Assembly (NCBI RefSeq): GCF_041381155.1
Contig: NC_091140.1
Location: forward strand, 22,410,864-22,474,863
Source: Argopecten irradians
Taxonomy: Eukaryota; Mollusca; Bivalvia; Pectinida; Pectinidae
Length of the DNA stretch: 64,000 nucleotides
Direction: 5' to 3'
Positions 1 through 12,566 of the stretch are shown piece by piece. How positions within the stretch are numbered: the stretch's first letter is position 1; the number at the start of each line of letters is the position of its first letter. Below the pieces are notes generated by a model that had not been told where the DNA came from, searched no databases, and was given only the letters and a program-made list of their open reading frames with translations. The translations under genes were made by a program, and so were the position numbers.

Positions 1-359
1 TGATGTGGTCAAATATTTCCTGACAACAAGTATACAATTTTTATATAAAAAGTTATGATGTTAGACTATTGGGCATTCTACTTGTGTTATTGGCAAAGGC
101 TAAGAGGTAAGATAAAATGACATATGCCTACAATAAAACATGTTTACAATGACCATGTTTATTCATGGTCATAACATATTATCTTAAATTCCCCGTCAAA
201 GTTCATATAAGCTTAACATGTCTGTTATATTTGTATCAGGAACTATTGAAGTAATTTCCTTGGTCCCCCAGGTTCATTATAACCATGTTTTACTGTAATC
301 ATATACATTAATATATTTCTTCATATTGTTGTTGAAAATTATTTTAATTTACCTTTCAG

Positions 360-3300
360 TTGATGGAGAGAGTTTTGGTCTCCACAGTCCAGATGTGTTG
401 CCTCGGTCTGAGTCAGATTTCCAGGCCATCGCTTCCAGCTTTGGCTTGTTAAGTCCTGATAAAATTCCTCCGGGTATCGAGGAGGGAATTCTTGATCCTC
501 GTATGTTTTCACAACGCCAGCTTTACATAGATCCAGACATTATAGGTAAGGGGAGGCCACTCTTTATCTTCACTTTATTTATCAGTGACACTCGGTTGTG
601 ATCCAGTTAGATTTTGCAGGGGCCATAATTCACTCTTTATCTTAATTAGTTAATCTTTATAAATAAGGGGAGATCACTCTTGATCACTTTTAATAAAAGT
701 AGATAATATGTTGAATAATGTTTCTCCTGTGCTTTGTCATAGAATATAAAATGTTGCCAATTTTATTTTAGCCTCTTGTAAATCTGAAATGATTGGTAAG
801 TTTTTAGATGCATCATGTATGAAGTACACTACATATAAACATTATATTTTTTTCATTAATAATCCATTTCTTTGATTTTTTGCCTGCCCGAGTGGAGTTA
901 CTCCAACCCAATGGTGCTCCTAAGTCATTCACAAAAATGTTCTAAATCTGTGCGTTTGGACCATTCATAAACACAAGATGAATATGGATAAGAACACTGA
1001 TTTCAGCCCCTGTGAACCTTAGATGTATTTCACACCCCATGGCTATTCCTATCCCATTCCCTATATTGTTTCCTTTTTCTTGACATTAAGGACATGTTAT
1101 CCAAACCATAGTGTGTCATCATCTCAAAAAGAATCTTATTTGTAGGCATATAAATTTGATTTAACAATATTGTAAATATTCAGGCAGAATTTTCTTCTCT
1201 TCATTTGTGATTATATGCTTTTCTTGAACATACAATTTGTTGATGTTTGAAAACACTTTGCAAGATTGTCTCTTCAGATCTCCTGGTTTCCTTATTTGGA
1301 TATTGTTGAATTATCCTATGAACTTAAGCTATAGGTCATAAATAAAAAAAATTCCAGCAACCTTTCCCTAAACATGTCCATGCTGGTTACCTCCCCTTTA
1401 TTGGTTTGCAGTGGATTATAATTATGTGATATTTTGTCTCAAATGGAGTTTTTTCCCTTTTCATGAAAAATTGTCATGGATTGAAGATCTTAATTTGAGC
1501 ATGTTGCACTCTCAATGTTTCAATATGATATAATATGAACAGCTGATAAACATTAATCAAAGCATGAAAGTTTCATTTTTGATGACAGATATCATAACTT
1601 AGCTCTTAAAGATACAGTGTTTACAAATCTATTTTGATTTTTCAGCTCACCTGGCCCGAAGGGCCGGTGAGCTTATGTCATGGCGCGGCGTCCGTCGTCC
1701 GTCCGTCCGTCCGTCAACATTTCCTTTAAATCGCTACTAGTCATAGAGTTCTGCATGGATTGTAACCAAATTTGGCCACAGACATCCTTGGGGGAGGGAA
1801 ACAGAACTTGTATAAATTTTGGCTCTGTCCCCCCCGGGGCAGGAGGGGCGGGCCCAATAGGGAAATAGAGGTAAATCCTATAAATCGCTACTTGTCCTAG
1901 AGTTCTGCATGGATTGTAACCAAATTTGACCACAAACATCCTTGGGGGAGGGGGAACAGAACTTGTATAAATTTTGGCTCTGAACCCCCGGGGGCAGGAG
2001 GGGCGGGGCCCAATAGGGGTAATAGAGGTAAATCCTTTAAATCGCTACTTGTCATAGAGCTCTGAATGGAATGTAACCAAATTTAGCCACAAACATCCTG
2101 TGGGGAAGGGGAACAGAACTTGTATAAATTTTGACTCTGGTCCCCTGGGGGCAGGAGGGGCGGGGCCCAATAGGGGAAATAGAGGTAAATCCTTTAAATC
2201 GCTACTAGTCATAGAGTTCTGAATGGAATGTAACCAAATTTGACCACAAACATCCTTTGGGGAGGGGGAACAGAACTTGTATAAATTTTGGCTCTGGTCC
2301 CCCAGGGGCAGGAGGGGCGGGGCCCAATAGGGGAAATAGAGGTAAATCCTTTAAATCGCTACTAGTCATAGAGTTCTGAATGGAATGTAACCAAATTTGG
2401 CCACAAACATCCTTGGGGGAAGGGGAACAGAACTTGTATAAATTTTGGCTCTGACCCCCTGGGGGCAAGAGGGGCGGGGCACAATAGGGGAAATAGAGGT
2501 AAATCCTTTAAATCTCTACTTGTCCTAGAGCTCTACATGAATTGTAACCAAATTTGGCCACAAACATCCTTGGGGGAAGGGGAACAGAACTTGTATAAAT
2601 TTTGGCTCTGATCCCCCAGGGGCAGGAGGGGCGGGGCCCAATAGGGGAATAGAGGTAAATCCTTTAAATCACTACTTGTCATAGATTTCTGAATGGAATG
2701 TAACCAAATTTGGCCACAGACATCCTTTGGGGAAGGGGAACAGAACTTGTATAAATTTTGACTCTGGCCCCCCGAGGGCAGGACGGGTGGGGCCCAATAG
2801 GGGAAATACAGGTAAATCCTATAAATCACTTCTTGTCCTAGGGTTTTGTTTGGATTGTGACCAAATTTGGCCATAAACATCCTTGGAAGAAGGGGAACAG
2901 AACTTGTATAAATTTTGGCTCTGACCCCCTGGGGGCGGGAGGGGTGGGGCCCAATAGGGGATTTAGAGGTTAATATTAAAATTCCTTCAGAAAAGAAACG
3001 ATGAACCTGTATTCAGATCATTACTTGGCATTACAAACCAGGTGAGCGATACAGGCCCTCTGGGCCTCTTGTTCATTATTGACATTGTCACTAATCACAC
3101 TTGTAGGCCCTGATAGAAGGGCAGAGTATGTACTAAAGTATACACTGTGTATACAATATGTATGCAGTTCTTCAGCATGTGTAATCATGTATACTGGTAA
3201 AACTGGTCTGACAAGTAAACTGAACTGACTACACTCCTAGTATTACTTCAGTATATTATAACATATAGCTTAGACACATAAGTATATTTTGCTGACTCTG

Positions 3301-6300
3301 CTATATGTACTCTATCAATGTGGGGATCTTTGACACAAGTCTCTATGACTTAAATTATAATGACGACACTTGGTGCTCTCCTTGACTATGTGAAGCTTGC
3401 AGTAATTGTAATAATACAGTATATCCTTATACCTATACTTGTATATGAAAGTATTTTTATAATACAACATTGATACACCCCACAAGTGGCCTTATTGGAT
3501 GTTTCAAGTATTGTACAACAACTTAATTTCGGGGCTATTAAATACCACGAAGCATTATTGCGAGGATTAAATTTTGAGGATTTAAAATTGAATAGAACTA
3601 CCTTTCAATTAAATTGTGCAAAAAATTTGAAAAATATTGATTTTGCGGAAATAAACTTTCACAAATTTACCATAAATGTGAAATTAGCGAAAATATTTAC
3701 CCCCAAAATAAAGTTGGTTTACAGTTTATCGTGTACAAGTTAAATGTATCGGTGATACTCCCTTGACATAGAAAATGGTATTGTTAATGTAATATTACAT
3801 TGTATATGTATCGATCAACCTTATCTCATTATTTCTAATGAATGTCCCAACTTTTAGTTACTTATAGTACCGGTGTAGCATGGTATTTTGAATCATGGTA
3901 TATTGACCCCGGGGTCAGTTTTCCATCATTCTGTTTTAAGTCGAATTGACATATTATAAATATCTCTTACATATCATGTAACTCAAACCCCTAATATTGC
4001 AATACTTTATTTGTTTCCTGATAGTTATATTTCCTGTTTGTCTATTATAGATTTGACCCTGCTGCCCCCGTTGGAGGCCCCAGGTATGGGGAACAATGTG
4101 AGCCATTACGGGACATGGAGCCCCGAGATGTTACAGAGCCACCTACATAGTATGGGTAAGATACATAACTCTGACATGCTATTTATAAATAGTAAAATGG
4201 AGAAGAAGAAAAAATAAGATTAAAATCTGTTGGCCAATGTTTGATTAATTATGTTGAAGGTGACATTCTTCTGTTTAACCCTCACCTTTGGATTTCACAA
4301 CATACATGGGACAATGGCTAGGTTCTGATGGTTCAGATAGTTTTCTCCAGGCCATCTGGATTTTCTTTAATTTCAAAACCTTGCTAATTCTTATAGTGAC
4401 ATATAGTAAACCAAATAAAATAAAACAAAGTATTAATTCTTTTATTGTATGCTTTATAGGTCAAGTTGATGGTGGTCATCCTCCTACTTTAGCGAGGTCA
4501 GCAAGTGTTGGAGACACTCCTGATTTCTTTGATGAAGACATTGACTCTCTTATAGCTAATCTAACTGTTCCACCTCCTCCCTCCTCGGGTGGGGAAGGAA
4601 AGGATACACAGGAGGAGGAAGGGAAGGTTAACACTAATGTGACAATAGACGAGAGTTTTGCTGACCTTGTCATTCCCCCACCCCCGGGGGAGTCGGCCAC
4701 TGCTCTCCAACAAATTGCAATAGTTCCCCCTATAGAAGACCAGACTGAGGCTGATATTAAGATTAGGAAAAGAAATCATAGACGTTCTAGTTCATTAGAT
4801 ACATTTCTCATTAAATTTCCTGTGGAGGAAGGCGGTACAGAATCCTCCACGGACCCACCAGAAAATATTCCTCCTGCACTGCCTGCCTCATCACCTCCAA
4901 AATTGTCCCCAAATCGAAATCCTCCAAATGAACTTATATTACCTAGTACAGGCTCTCCGGTGCTGAAGGACTTTGAGTCCCCAGCGTCAGTGTCACAAAG
5001 ACTGAACACACTACTACAATCTATGCCAATCCCAGGTGAAACGACATCGCACAGATTTAGCAGGAACACTCGACGGACGTCATCACTTAAACTTTCGCGT
5101 AGTTCATCTGCAGATACTGCTAACATTGTACAGGACGCAATCGATTCTGTTAATGCAGTGGCTGTTAAATTTGGAAGGAGCAATTCCTTCCAAACAAGAC
5201 ACAAAAGGCGGGAAGTGGATACTCAGGGGAGATCACCCACTAGTCACAAGAATGGGCCAGGAGTTAGTTCCCCTGGAACATCACAGAATCAAAGTTCACG
5301 GCGTGTACAGAGGACACATTCGTTTGATGTGAAGGCTAACAAAGAGAACCATGACAGTGTGTGGTCAGACAGTTCAGGCAGTGATACAAATGATACCCTG
5401 GCCTCACTCAAGGCCACACTCAAGTCCTATCGCGATTTTTTACTCAGCAAGTCCAAAGATTCATCACGGGGCAAAGACTCGCGGCGATCTAGCATCTCAA
5501 GTGATGACGGAAGTGAAAAAGGTGGCAGTTCCTTACAAAGGTCAAATTCATTCACGCTCGGTTGGTTAAAGCGAAGGTCATCATTATCAGGGTCGGATGA
5601 TAAAGGTCGTAAGTCGGGAAGTGACCTTGCCCTTAATAGCAAAGATCAGCCAATCATAAAGAAGGATGGTGTTGAAGGAAGCGACAAAAAGACTCCAGTG
5701 TTAATGAACCAGTTAGCTGTGACAAGGTCAAAGTTAAAAAGTCACTCGGCTTTTTCGGTTCAGGTGAGATTTTTACACAGAACATATGAATGCTATTGTT
5801 TAAATCTATAAAGTTTGTTCTCCTGTAGATAGACATTTATTAACTTTAGCACCATTATCTACAAATAATTGTGTCCAATAGGTATAACTGGTATACTGAC
5901 ACCCCTATATTCTGACAATAGAGTCTACCAGTTATTCTGTGGATTATACATACGGTTCTTTTCTTTATTTTTACAATGGAATATACCAGTAAATATCTGA
6001 GTTAATCCATTTAAAAGAGGTGACATAGTCAAAATTCCTTAGTTTTCCTAATTATTTATCAGAGTTAGTTATAGGTTATTTTTATTTGATTAATACAAAT
6101 TTCACATGGGATAAAGGGTTAAATGAAGTACATTATGTATAATTTTTGAGTTCAATCAAATTTATTGTTAATTTATCCTGGTGGTATAAAGGGTAAAAAT
6201 CAAAATATTTCCTGAAGAATTGCTGACAAAGATGGATAAGAGTACAGAATAGGGGCCTTTATGTCCTATATTATGTACAGTTGCAGGGCCTTTTGGCTGA

Positions 6301-9300
6301 ATTAGAGTCAGAGTTGCATGCTCGGGTCAACTCCATGGTATGTAACCTTGACCCTCACATGCATGTGTGTCTACGTCATGTCAGTCGCTCTCACTGAGTT
6401 CTCTCACTGTAACCATGCATAATTCTATGTTGCTATGGACAAAAATTGATACCATTAGTATGATCCTCTACTCCAACATGTCATGATAATGTCACTGTAT
6501 GACTTTTTGACCTTTGCCATTCCAGCATTACACATACCCCCTTCGTGGGAAGGTTAGTACAGGTTGACCTCTGACCTTTGACCTTTCCTCCAATAACAGT
6601 CACTACCACTTTCTTTGTGTTCTACTCCGGACCGATTTAACATGTCTCCCTAGTAGTCTGGTGAACTTTAGGTGACCTTTCTGCCCTGACCTTCAGTTGA
6701 CCCTCAACTGGTGACCGGGCGGTGATAATTTTGGCATTAACACAAAAAGCAACCGTTTATCTTCTCATAGAAGAGAATCTGTAAACCAACTTTCTTTTGC
6801 ATGTAATTTACTTTTGTGAAATTTGTGATCCAAGTAAATTCACATAAGTTTATCTCTATGAATATATACAGCATTGATACTAATAGAATTTCCATTCAAT
6901 TATCAAATCCATGAATTTTAATCTTCTTCAACTTGTTTTGAAATGGAAACCCTAAAAATAAGTTTGCTGTAAATGAAAGTTATTTTACAGTATTTTAGAA
7001 GCATCTGAATCTTTAGAGTAAAATTACATTTGATAGATATTGTTGGTATATATGTTGCCATGGTTACCAGACTGCAGGGTGTGTCATGTGATATATACAC
7101 TGTATAGTGTGATGTGTTCACTGAATAATTAACTTTTGATTTTCAGCCTCACTGGTGTTGCCTACACAGCCTTACATCAGTTATACTAGGGTTTATATAT
7201 ATATATATATCATGTGCTGTAGTAAAGTACAAGTCTATATTCTGTACCATATATCACAGAGTTATCTGCCTTTGCGCGTTGATTGTGAAGTCATGTGTTT
7301 TTCGGAGAAAACGACATGAATTGCGCTCACAAAATAATGACGTAACAATCAATACCTACCAGCAAGGGAACTAACTCTGTAATATGCAAAACCGGAATAT
7401 CAAATGGTCTGTAGATTATGACTATCAGGGAAAATGATAATTACAAAATTAGTTATATGATGCAGGTATTCAAATAAAGTAAAGATGGTGTATTATAGCT
7501 GTAAAAAAAGGTCAGGTCATTTTATCTGAAGCCTACTTTATTTAGGCATTTATTGAATAATTGTAATTTTGATAAAGTGGAATGTATATAATTGTATGGG
7601 AAAATAAATCAATAATCAACAGGGTTAGGACATTTCTAGATCATGAATACTTTGTAACAGAATAATGTTATGATATATAATACCGTAAATGAATTGTCAT
7701 TACAGTGTGTTATCCAATTTTGATTATTTGAAATTCATTTTATATATCCAACCTCAAATTTTGGAGTTTTGTCCCTTTACTCTTCATGTCCCTTTTTTCT
7801 TCCTATTCAACCTGGATTATTTGAGTTATGTCCCTTTACTCTTTATTATCTAACTTAAGATATTTAAGTTATGACCGTTTATTACTTTAGTATGCAATTT
7901 TGATTATTTGAGTTATGTCCCTTTATCCATTTACTTATCTGTAACTCAAAATCTTTTTGCAGAGAAATACAATTTTAATGTTTTTATCAAAAAGTGTAAG
8001 ATATATTTGCATTTTATTTTTCCCTGACCTACATATTTCAAATTACTAGCCTGACTAGACTAGTGTTCATTAGAAGCAATATGTCACCAAGATTGAGGTT
8101 CATGTATAGCAAGGAGTGACTATTAGTGTGGCACACTTGGTGAGAAAACATCACATCACTATGACTGTAATATAGTGGAATCTTAGTTCATGTTGATGCA
8201 TATATTGTTTTCAGGAAGCAGAATTCTTAAAGGAGCAGGTAATACCAACTATTGCTCAATCTGGTGACAGAAATGTTATTGTAGTTGCTACTCACAGCGT
8301 AATATCATGCCCAGCCGTAATTGCTACACGTTTTGTAAGAACGTGTCTGAGAGATAGCTGCACCGTATATGTTGTAAATTGCAAATATGTCCCACATATA
8401 CATATCATAAACAGCTAACACAAAGTCAACAATTTGTGGAGCTCACAGAGTAATGGAGCTTATGATATCTGCATGATACATCAAAAACTTCTTACCAATT
8501 ACATAACAAGCCAAAAAAACTCATATTATAAAAAAGCATGCTGTGGTGAAGGACCTAGAAGTATATCAAAATAGTAACTGGGCTTCTTATGACAATAGTT
8601 TGTTTTCTTTATCTTATGTGTTCAAATATCTAAACCCTTTTCAAGTGAGTGTGGGGCCGCGGTGGCCGAGTGGTTAAGATGTCCCGACATATTACCACAA
8701 GCCCTCCACCTCTGGGATGCGGGTTCGAATCCCATGTGGGGCAGTTGCCAGGTACTGACCGCTGACCGGTGGTTTTTCTCCGGGTACTCCGGCTTTCCTC
8801 CACCAACAAACCTGGCACGTCCTTACATGACCATGGCTGTTAAATAGGACGTAAAACTAATCAAACCAAAATTTTCAAGTGATTAAGTGGTGGAAATAAG
8901 AGTATGAAATTACTTTGGGTGATGGGTAAAAACTTAGTTCTAATGGATGACCTTGAACTTTCTTTTATGTTACTTTTTACTTTTCTTAAATGTAAAGGTT
9001 CTAATATGGTAAAATACCTAAATAGATAGTATTGAGATCATCTGACCATAGGAGTTGAGGGGGTCAAAGAATTGTAAAAGAACTTTGAATGATCAAAATA
9101 AAGGTGATAAAAGCCAATTGGACCTCTTATATCTCAGTCTATACCCATGCACTTCAAACAAATTCTCAGTAACCAAGGAAGATATGATACAAGCCTATTG
9201 GGCCTCTAATATGACTAGCACAGACTTTACCCTGTTCAAGCAAATTCTCAATGACTAAACCAAATGCAAGATACAAGCCCATTGGGCCTCTTATGACTTA

Positions 9301-11324
9301 TGTGACACTATGAGCCTTTACTTACTTAAACAAATAAATTCTCAATGGCTGAAAGAAACAGGTTAGGTACACAAACTTCACAGAATTATATATCTTTATG
9401 CAGCTAGTCTAATAATAGACCTTACAGCATGAATGAAGGTTGAAGGACGTTTGAGGTCAATAATTATATCTTGTCAATATACCTGGCATATATCATAACA
9501 GGTGTGGTGTTTGTATATTCAGTTATATGTATATAACATTGATGCATTTTAACATTTAATACAGGGGTTCTGAGATCCCTAATCGACGTTGGTTAAGTAC
9601 AATTTACCGTTAATTAGTCCTACCTTCGAGTGATTATGGCGTCACGAAACTCGTGTCAAAAGATGACATCATCATCACCAGATGGTGGGACTAATCCATG
9701 TTAAATTGTACTTTACCCACATCATTTTGGTACCTCAAAACCCCGTATTATTGAAGTGAAAAAAATATCTGATGTGAATCTTTTGTAACAGCCTCACGCT
9801 TCAGATTAGTAAAGGCCTTCCACTCACGCTTGTTTGGAACATCGGTGTGATTTATATAAGTTTCAAAGTGTTACACTTATCTTCTCATGCTATGTTATAT
9901 TTTGGAGTTTTGGGGTTTATACAATATGATTTCATAGTATCTTAGTTGCGAATTCATTGAAATTAAAAGAATTCATCTTCTTTGAACTCCACTTTTTCTT
10001 TTTACTGTCAGTCAATATTAGGCCATTTTTATGTAAGAAATATATTCATTTTATCTCCACTATAAAAACATGAAAATATTGTCATTTCATCTGGGTATCA
10101 TCATGTAACCCATTATTTCAGTTATTTTTGCATTTTACGTTATTTTTTCAACCATACTTACCATACTTTAATACTTTAGAGAATATAATTCTTTTTAAGA
10201 AATAAAATAAGAACAGTTTTGTATTAGGATTTTACTTTGTGTTCCAGAAGGGCAGTAAGAAAATGGGACCAATGAAAGCTCTACTGACGGCGTCAGATGG
10301 CCAGATATCAAGCTGTGACGAGCGTCGACCTCTGGAACCTCTTCGTCTCTCTGTGTACAATAAAACTGACCCGGTAGAAATCACAACAAAGGACGACTTA
10401 TCTTTGTCTGTGACGGACACATCCCAGACCAAAAAGGACCATACAGTAAGTCCATTTGGGACAGTAGGCAGCATGTGGCGCCCAATGTCAATGTCGCGTA
10501 GCAGCTCATCCTCAGACGAACCCGAGACTCATACATACAACAATTTCGACCTTCTCCGGGACATGTCAGCAGAGAAGACTGCGAGTAAGGGACGTACCTC
10601 AACCAAAGCTAAACAGGCCCCAGTCCCAGTCCCGTCCCCATTACGACCTCCTCGTAAAACTACCCCTACCCCCTCAGTATCATCGTCTGTTTCATCCTCA
10701 TTGTCATCGTCCCCGACCTCCTCTGTTAATGGAGATGTTAAAGACTCCCTGTCGGAGGAATGTTATGCATTGTTACGTGAAAATGTCAGTGAAAATCATT
10801 CAGACAGTGTTAAGCATATCCTCAAACGGACATACAGTGTAGAAAGTTTCACAGGTGCCAATGAGGACTCCGACAAGCTCTTATCCGAACTGAAACAGAC
10901 TATGGAGACACTGAAGGAGTCGCGTATAGATCGCCAGCCTTTACAGTTTGGGATGTGTAAAGACGAACTCATAGGTCAGGTTAAGTTATTTGTGACAGAT
11001 GCCAAGCTTCTGGTCAGTAATGCAACTCAAACGCGTGACAAAATGGCCAAAAATCTCAACAAAAGTATGCACACACTTGCTAAAATCTTCCTTCATTGCC
11101 AAGCAACGATGTTAATGATGGAGGCTGTTCATCAGGCTCAGCACCTTGGGTTTGAGGTGATTAAGGTGACTAACGCCTATAAAAGTACTGTTAATGCAGC
11201 CCATGCAGCTGTAGGAAAACCCCTTGGTGACCCCCACATGAGATATCTCATGCGCCAGGCAACCAACTTAGCAACACTACTTAGCAACCTACTGAAAACA
11301 TTGAAATTGTTAGAACAAAAATGA
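360..11324 (+). CDS. Scaffold protein, probable FRMPD (FERM and PDZ) family, 3' part
   Basis: The gene enters the window already under way. Supported coding exons are 360-545, 4051-4155, 4460-5763, 6287-6337, 6526-6552, 8215-8238 and 10248-11324 (stop TGA). Every junction is GT-AG and the phases match (1, 1, 0, 0, 0, 0). The visible protein, about 920 aa, opens with acidic, proline-rich text: IDPDIIG runs across an intron into DLTLLPP, and later comes [14 protein letters not shown] long Ser/Arg/Pro-rich, probably disordered region follows. The last ~150 residues (from about [15 protein letters not shown]) look like a helical bundle and end [11 protein letters not shown]. The DPDxxDLTxLPP-type motif and the PPPP motif remind me of FRMPD1/3/4, synaptic and polarity scaffolds, whose FERM and PDZ domains would lie upstream of the window. 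The family call is from memory and moderate at best; exon structure and frame are firm. A likely poly(A) signal is at 12289. Confidence 0.6.
1643..3072 (+). repeat. Helentron/pearl-like element with eight 157-bp core repeats
   Basis: The left end is a hairpin (1644-1673; arms AGCTCACC and GGTGAGCT around a GGCCC/GGGCC stem), followed by a GTCC microsatellite (about 1690-1717). Eight tandem copies of a core follow, with the same landmark (tcgctact or a variant) at 1731, 1885, 2042, 2199, 2356, 2513, 2669 and 2826. The period is therefore 154-157 bp, nearly always 157. The right end has GGTGAGC, the inverse of the left GCTCACC, and a perfect small hairpin AGGCCC-TCT-GGGCCT (3053-3067). A microsatellite next to 150-160-bp cores fits the bivalve 'pearl' type of non-autonomous Helitron/Helentron element, but that assignment is from memory. 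The open frames on the minus strand here are by-products of the repeat. Confidence 0.7.
3525..3726. mobile_element. MITE-like dispersed repeat ending in AAGTTGGTTTACAG
   Basis: An AT-rich stretch with repeated gcgaaat-type words ends in aagttggtttacag. The same terminal word, as ctgtaaacyaactt, occurs near 6778 and at both ends of 51442-51614. The short frame at 3486-3743 lies inside it and is not credible as a gene. Confidence 0.4.
6287..8238 (+). CDS. Three consecutive short exons of the scaffold gene (51, 27, 24 nt)
   Basis: Exon 6287-6337 encodes [17 protein letters not shown], exon 6526-6552 encodes HYTYPLRGK and exon 8215-8238 encodes EAEFLKEQ. Each is preceded by a pyrimidine-ended AG (ttgcag, ttccag, tttcag) and followed by GT (gtatgt, gttagt, gtaata). 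All three begin and end in phase 0, as do the flanking large exons, so any subset can be skipped without changing frame. The peptides are charged and helix-friendly. The two smallest fall in the microexon size range. Real use is inferred from splice sites and frame only; the 27-nt exon, with its weaker gttagt donor, is the least certain. Confidence 0.6.
6775..6865. mobile_element. Fragment of the CTGTAAACCAACTT repeat family
   Basis: It begins ctgtaaaccaacttt and continues with tttgcatgtaattta-like text similar to the copies at 3525 and 51442. No second terminus is clear. Confidence 0.35.
7236..7402. mobile_element. MITE, ACAGAGTTA terminal family, copy 1
   Basis: The left side reads cacagagttatctgcc; the right side, read on the other strand, gives tacagagttagttccc followed by ttgctggtaggtattg. 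Both share an outer attctgt/attccgg stretch, so the inverted repeats are about 40 bp and imperfect. The second copy is at 13993-14190. It is non-coding and lies in an intron of the scaffold gene. Confidence 0.6.
8649..8871 (+). mobile_element. tRNA-headed SINE with intact 11-bp target duplication
   Basis: The head carries an A box (tggccgagtggttaag) and a B box (gggttcgaatccc), giving a Ser/Leu-type tRNA-like promoter. A middle module (ttttctccgggtactccgg) and a tail (gtccttacatgaccatggc) ending near aatcaaaccaaa follow. The 11-bp repeat TTTTCAAGTGA flanks it exactly at 8638-8648 and 8872-8882. It sits in the last intron of the scaffold gene. It is not a functional tRNA gene, because the head continues into SINE body and no acceptor stem closes. 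Confidence 0.85.
9085..9360 (+). repeat. Three degenerate tandem units of about 82-94 bp
   Basis: The words aattctca (9161, 9243, 9337) and 'caagccnattgggcctct' recur in order three times. The copies are diverged. The open frame 9055-9258 lies across them and is a by-product. Confidence 0.6.
9558..9750. mobile_element. MITE with imperfect inverted repeats of about 55 bp
   Basis: The left end reads caggggttctgagatccc and runs to ttaattagtcc. The right end, on the opposite strand, reads cggggttttgaggtacc and runs to atggattagtcc. Both arms share gtacaattta. The middle, about 75 bp, is non-coding. Confidence 0.65.
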
Positions 11325-12288
11325 TGCATGACATTTTGTATAACATTATATTGATCATTATCAACTGATGCATAATTTCCAGGTTTATAGAATAAGATAG
11401 ACTGTTATTTTTGTATGATTATCGGTGTTTTTGTTACCAAACATTACAGCTATAGACCAAGGGGATTCTGTTACTATATATAGACTGTGATATATAGCAT
11501 TTTATCCATTGTTTTCCACATTCACTGATACACTTATTCAGACATATATATAATTTCAAGTACATATGTACATTCAAAAACTTCCAAAGATAAGTATGTC
11601 TTCATTCATCCAAAATCAGCTTTAAAATTGTACCCTATATATTTGACAAAGGTATAATCTGATCTCACAGTATACATTTGATAATAATGAAGTTTGAATC
11701 TGAATTCTCTCAGCCTACTGCCAATAAGTACGACATCTGAGAAACATTCCAGGGATTCCAGCACATTCCAGCGACATGCATGGGCTTTGTATCGTTATGT
11801 CTGATATTTGCTCACATACATTAATTATCAAAGAGCAGTTTCTGCACAAAGATTATATCTACCAACCATTTACAAATTATCAGGGATATAGAATTACATG
11901 TGATGCTAACAAACTAAAATTATGCATAGAATTAAAAAAAATGCAATATAGTAACAGGCGAGATACTGTTAAAGTAGGTTTTTTAGCAGTAGTCTTATTT
12001 TAGCTCTCTTCATGTTAAGACTTTTAGAAACTCTTTGGGTAATATATGAAGTGATAATTATGAATGCCTTCAAATCAATTTTGAATTAAAATTCAGTCAC
12101 TAAATAAGTACATTGACCTTGAAGGTAATTCAATACATAAAGACAATGCAAAAATTAATTACATTATGCTGGTACTCTACAATACACAAAGACAAAAAAA
12201 AATAGAAATGTTAATTAAACACCTATTATAATACAACAAATGTAGTCTGTAAGTTTCATTGTACATTTTCTTCTGATGTACCATATGT

Positions 12289-12294
12289 AATAAA
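12289..12294 (+). terminator. Candidate poly(A) signal of the scaffold gene
   Basis: AATAAA lies 965 nt past the stop codon at 11324. It is the first canonical hexamer I noticed downstream. Confidence 0.35.
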
Positions 12295-12566
12295 GGAAAT
12301 TCTCGGTGCTAATATCTTCTGAATTATGTCTTGGACAATAGGGATGTTATGAAATATCAAGGTATAGATAATACATGGATCAGGGTTCTGCATGAGAATT
12401 GCTTAGTTTAAGATACAAAATATTGGTACTATATATTATCAATATAAGTAAAAAGTTTAAAAGAATATTACACAAATCATTTTCAGTTTATAAAAACCAA
12501 CTTTATTTTTGTCAAATATATGCATATAGAAAATGAATTTCAGATTTAGCAACAAATACCTATTGC

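Larger units (their letters stand above)
546..4050 (+). other. Intron of scaffold gene with repeat insertions
   Basis: The donor is gtaagg at 546 and the acceptor ttatag ends at 4050. It holds the 157-bp array (1643-3072) and a MITE-like segment (3525-3726). The rest is AT-rich with no coding signal that I can see. Confidence 0.6.

Noticed and set aside
1673-2880. Several open frames with repeated motifs on the minus strand, suggesting a repetitive protein
   Set aside because: They are translations of the 157-bp tandem repeat; since 157 is not a multiple of three the frame changes each unit, and there is no start or splice context.
3486-3743. 85-codon open frame in the scaffold intron
   Set aside because: It falls inside a MITE-like repeat whose relatives at 6775 and 51442 are not coding.
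4476-5204. Minus-strand open frames of 72-142 codons over the large scaffold exon
   Set aside because: They are shadows of the plus-strand exon 4460-5763, whose splice sites and phase fit the neighbouring exons.
7147-7190. A possible further short exon (ttttcag then [14 protein letters not shown])
   Set aside because: There is a fair acceptor but no GT donor in a usable position.
8649-8740. A tRNA-Ser/Leu-like gene
   Set aside because: A and B boxes are present, but the sequence continues into a SINE body with tail and flanking duplication, and no acceptor stem closes.
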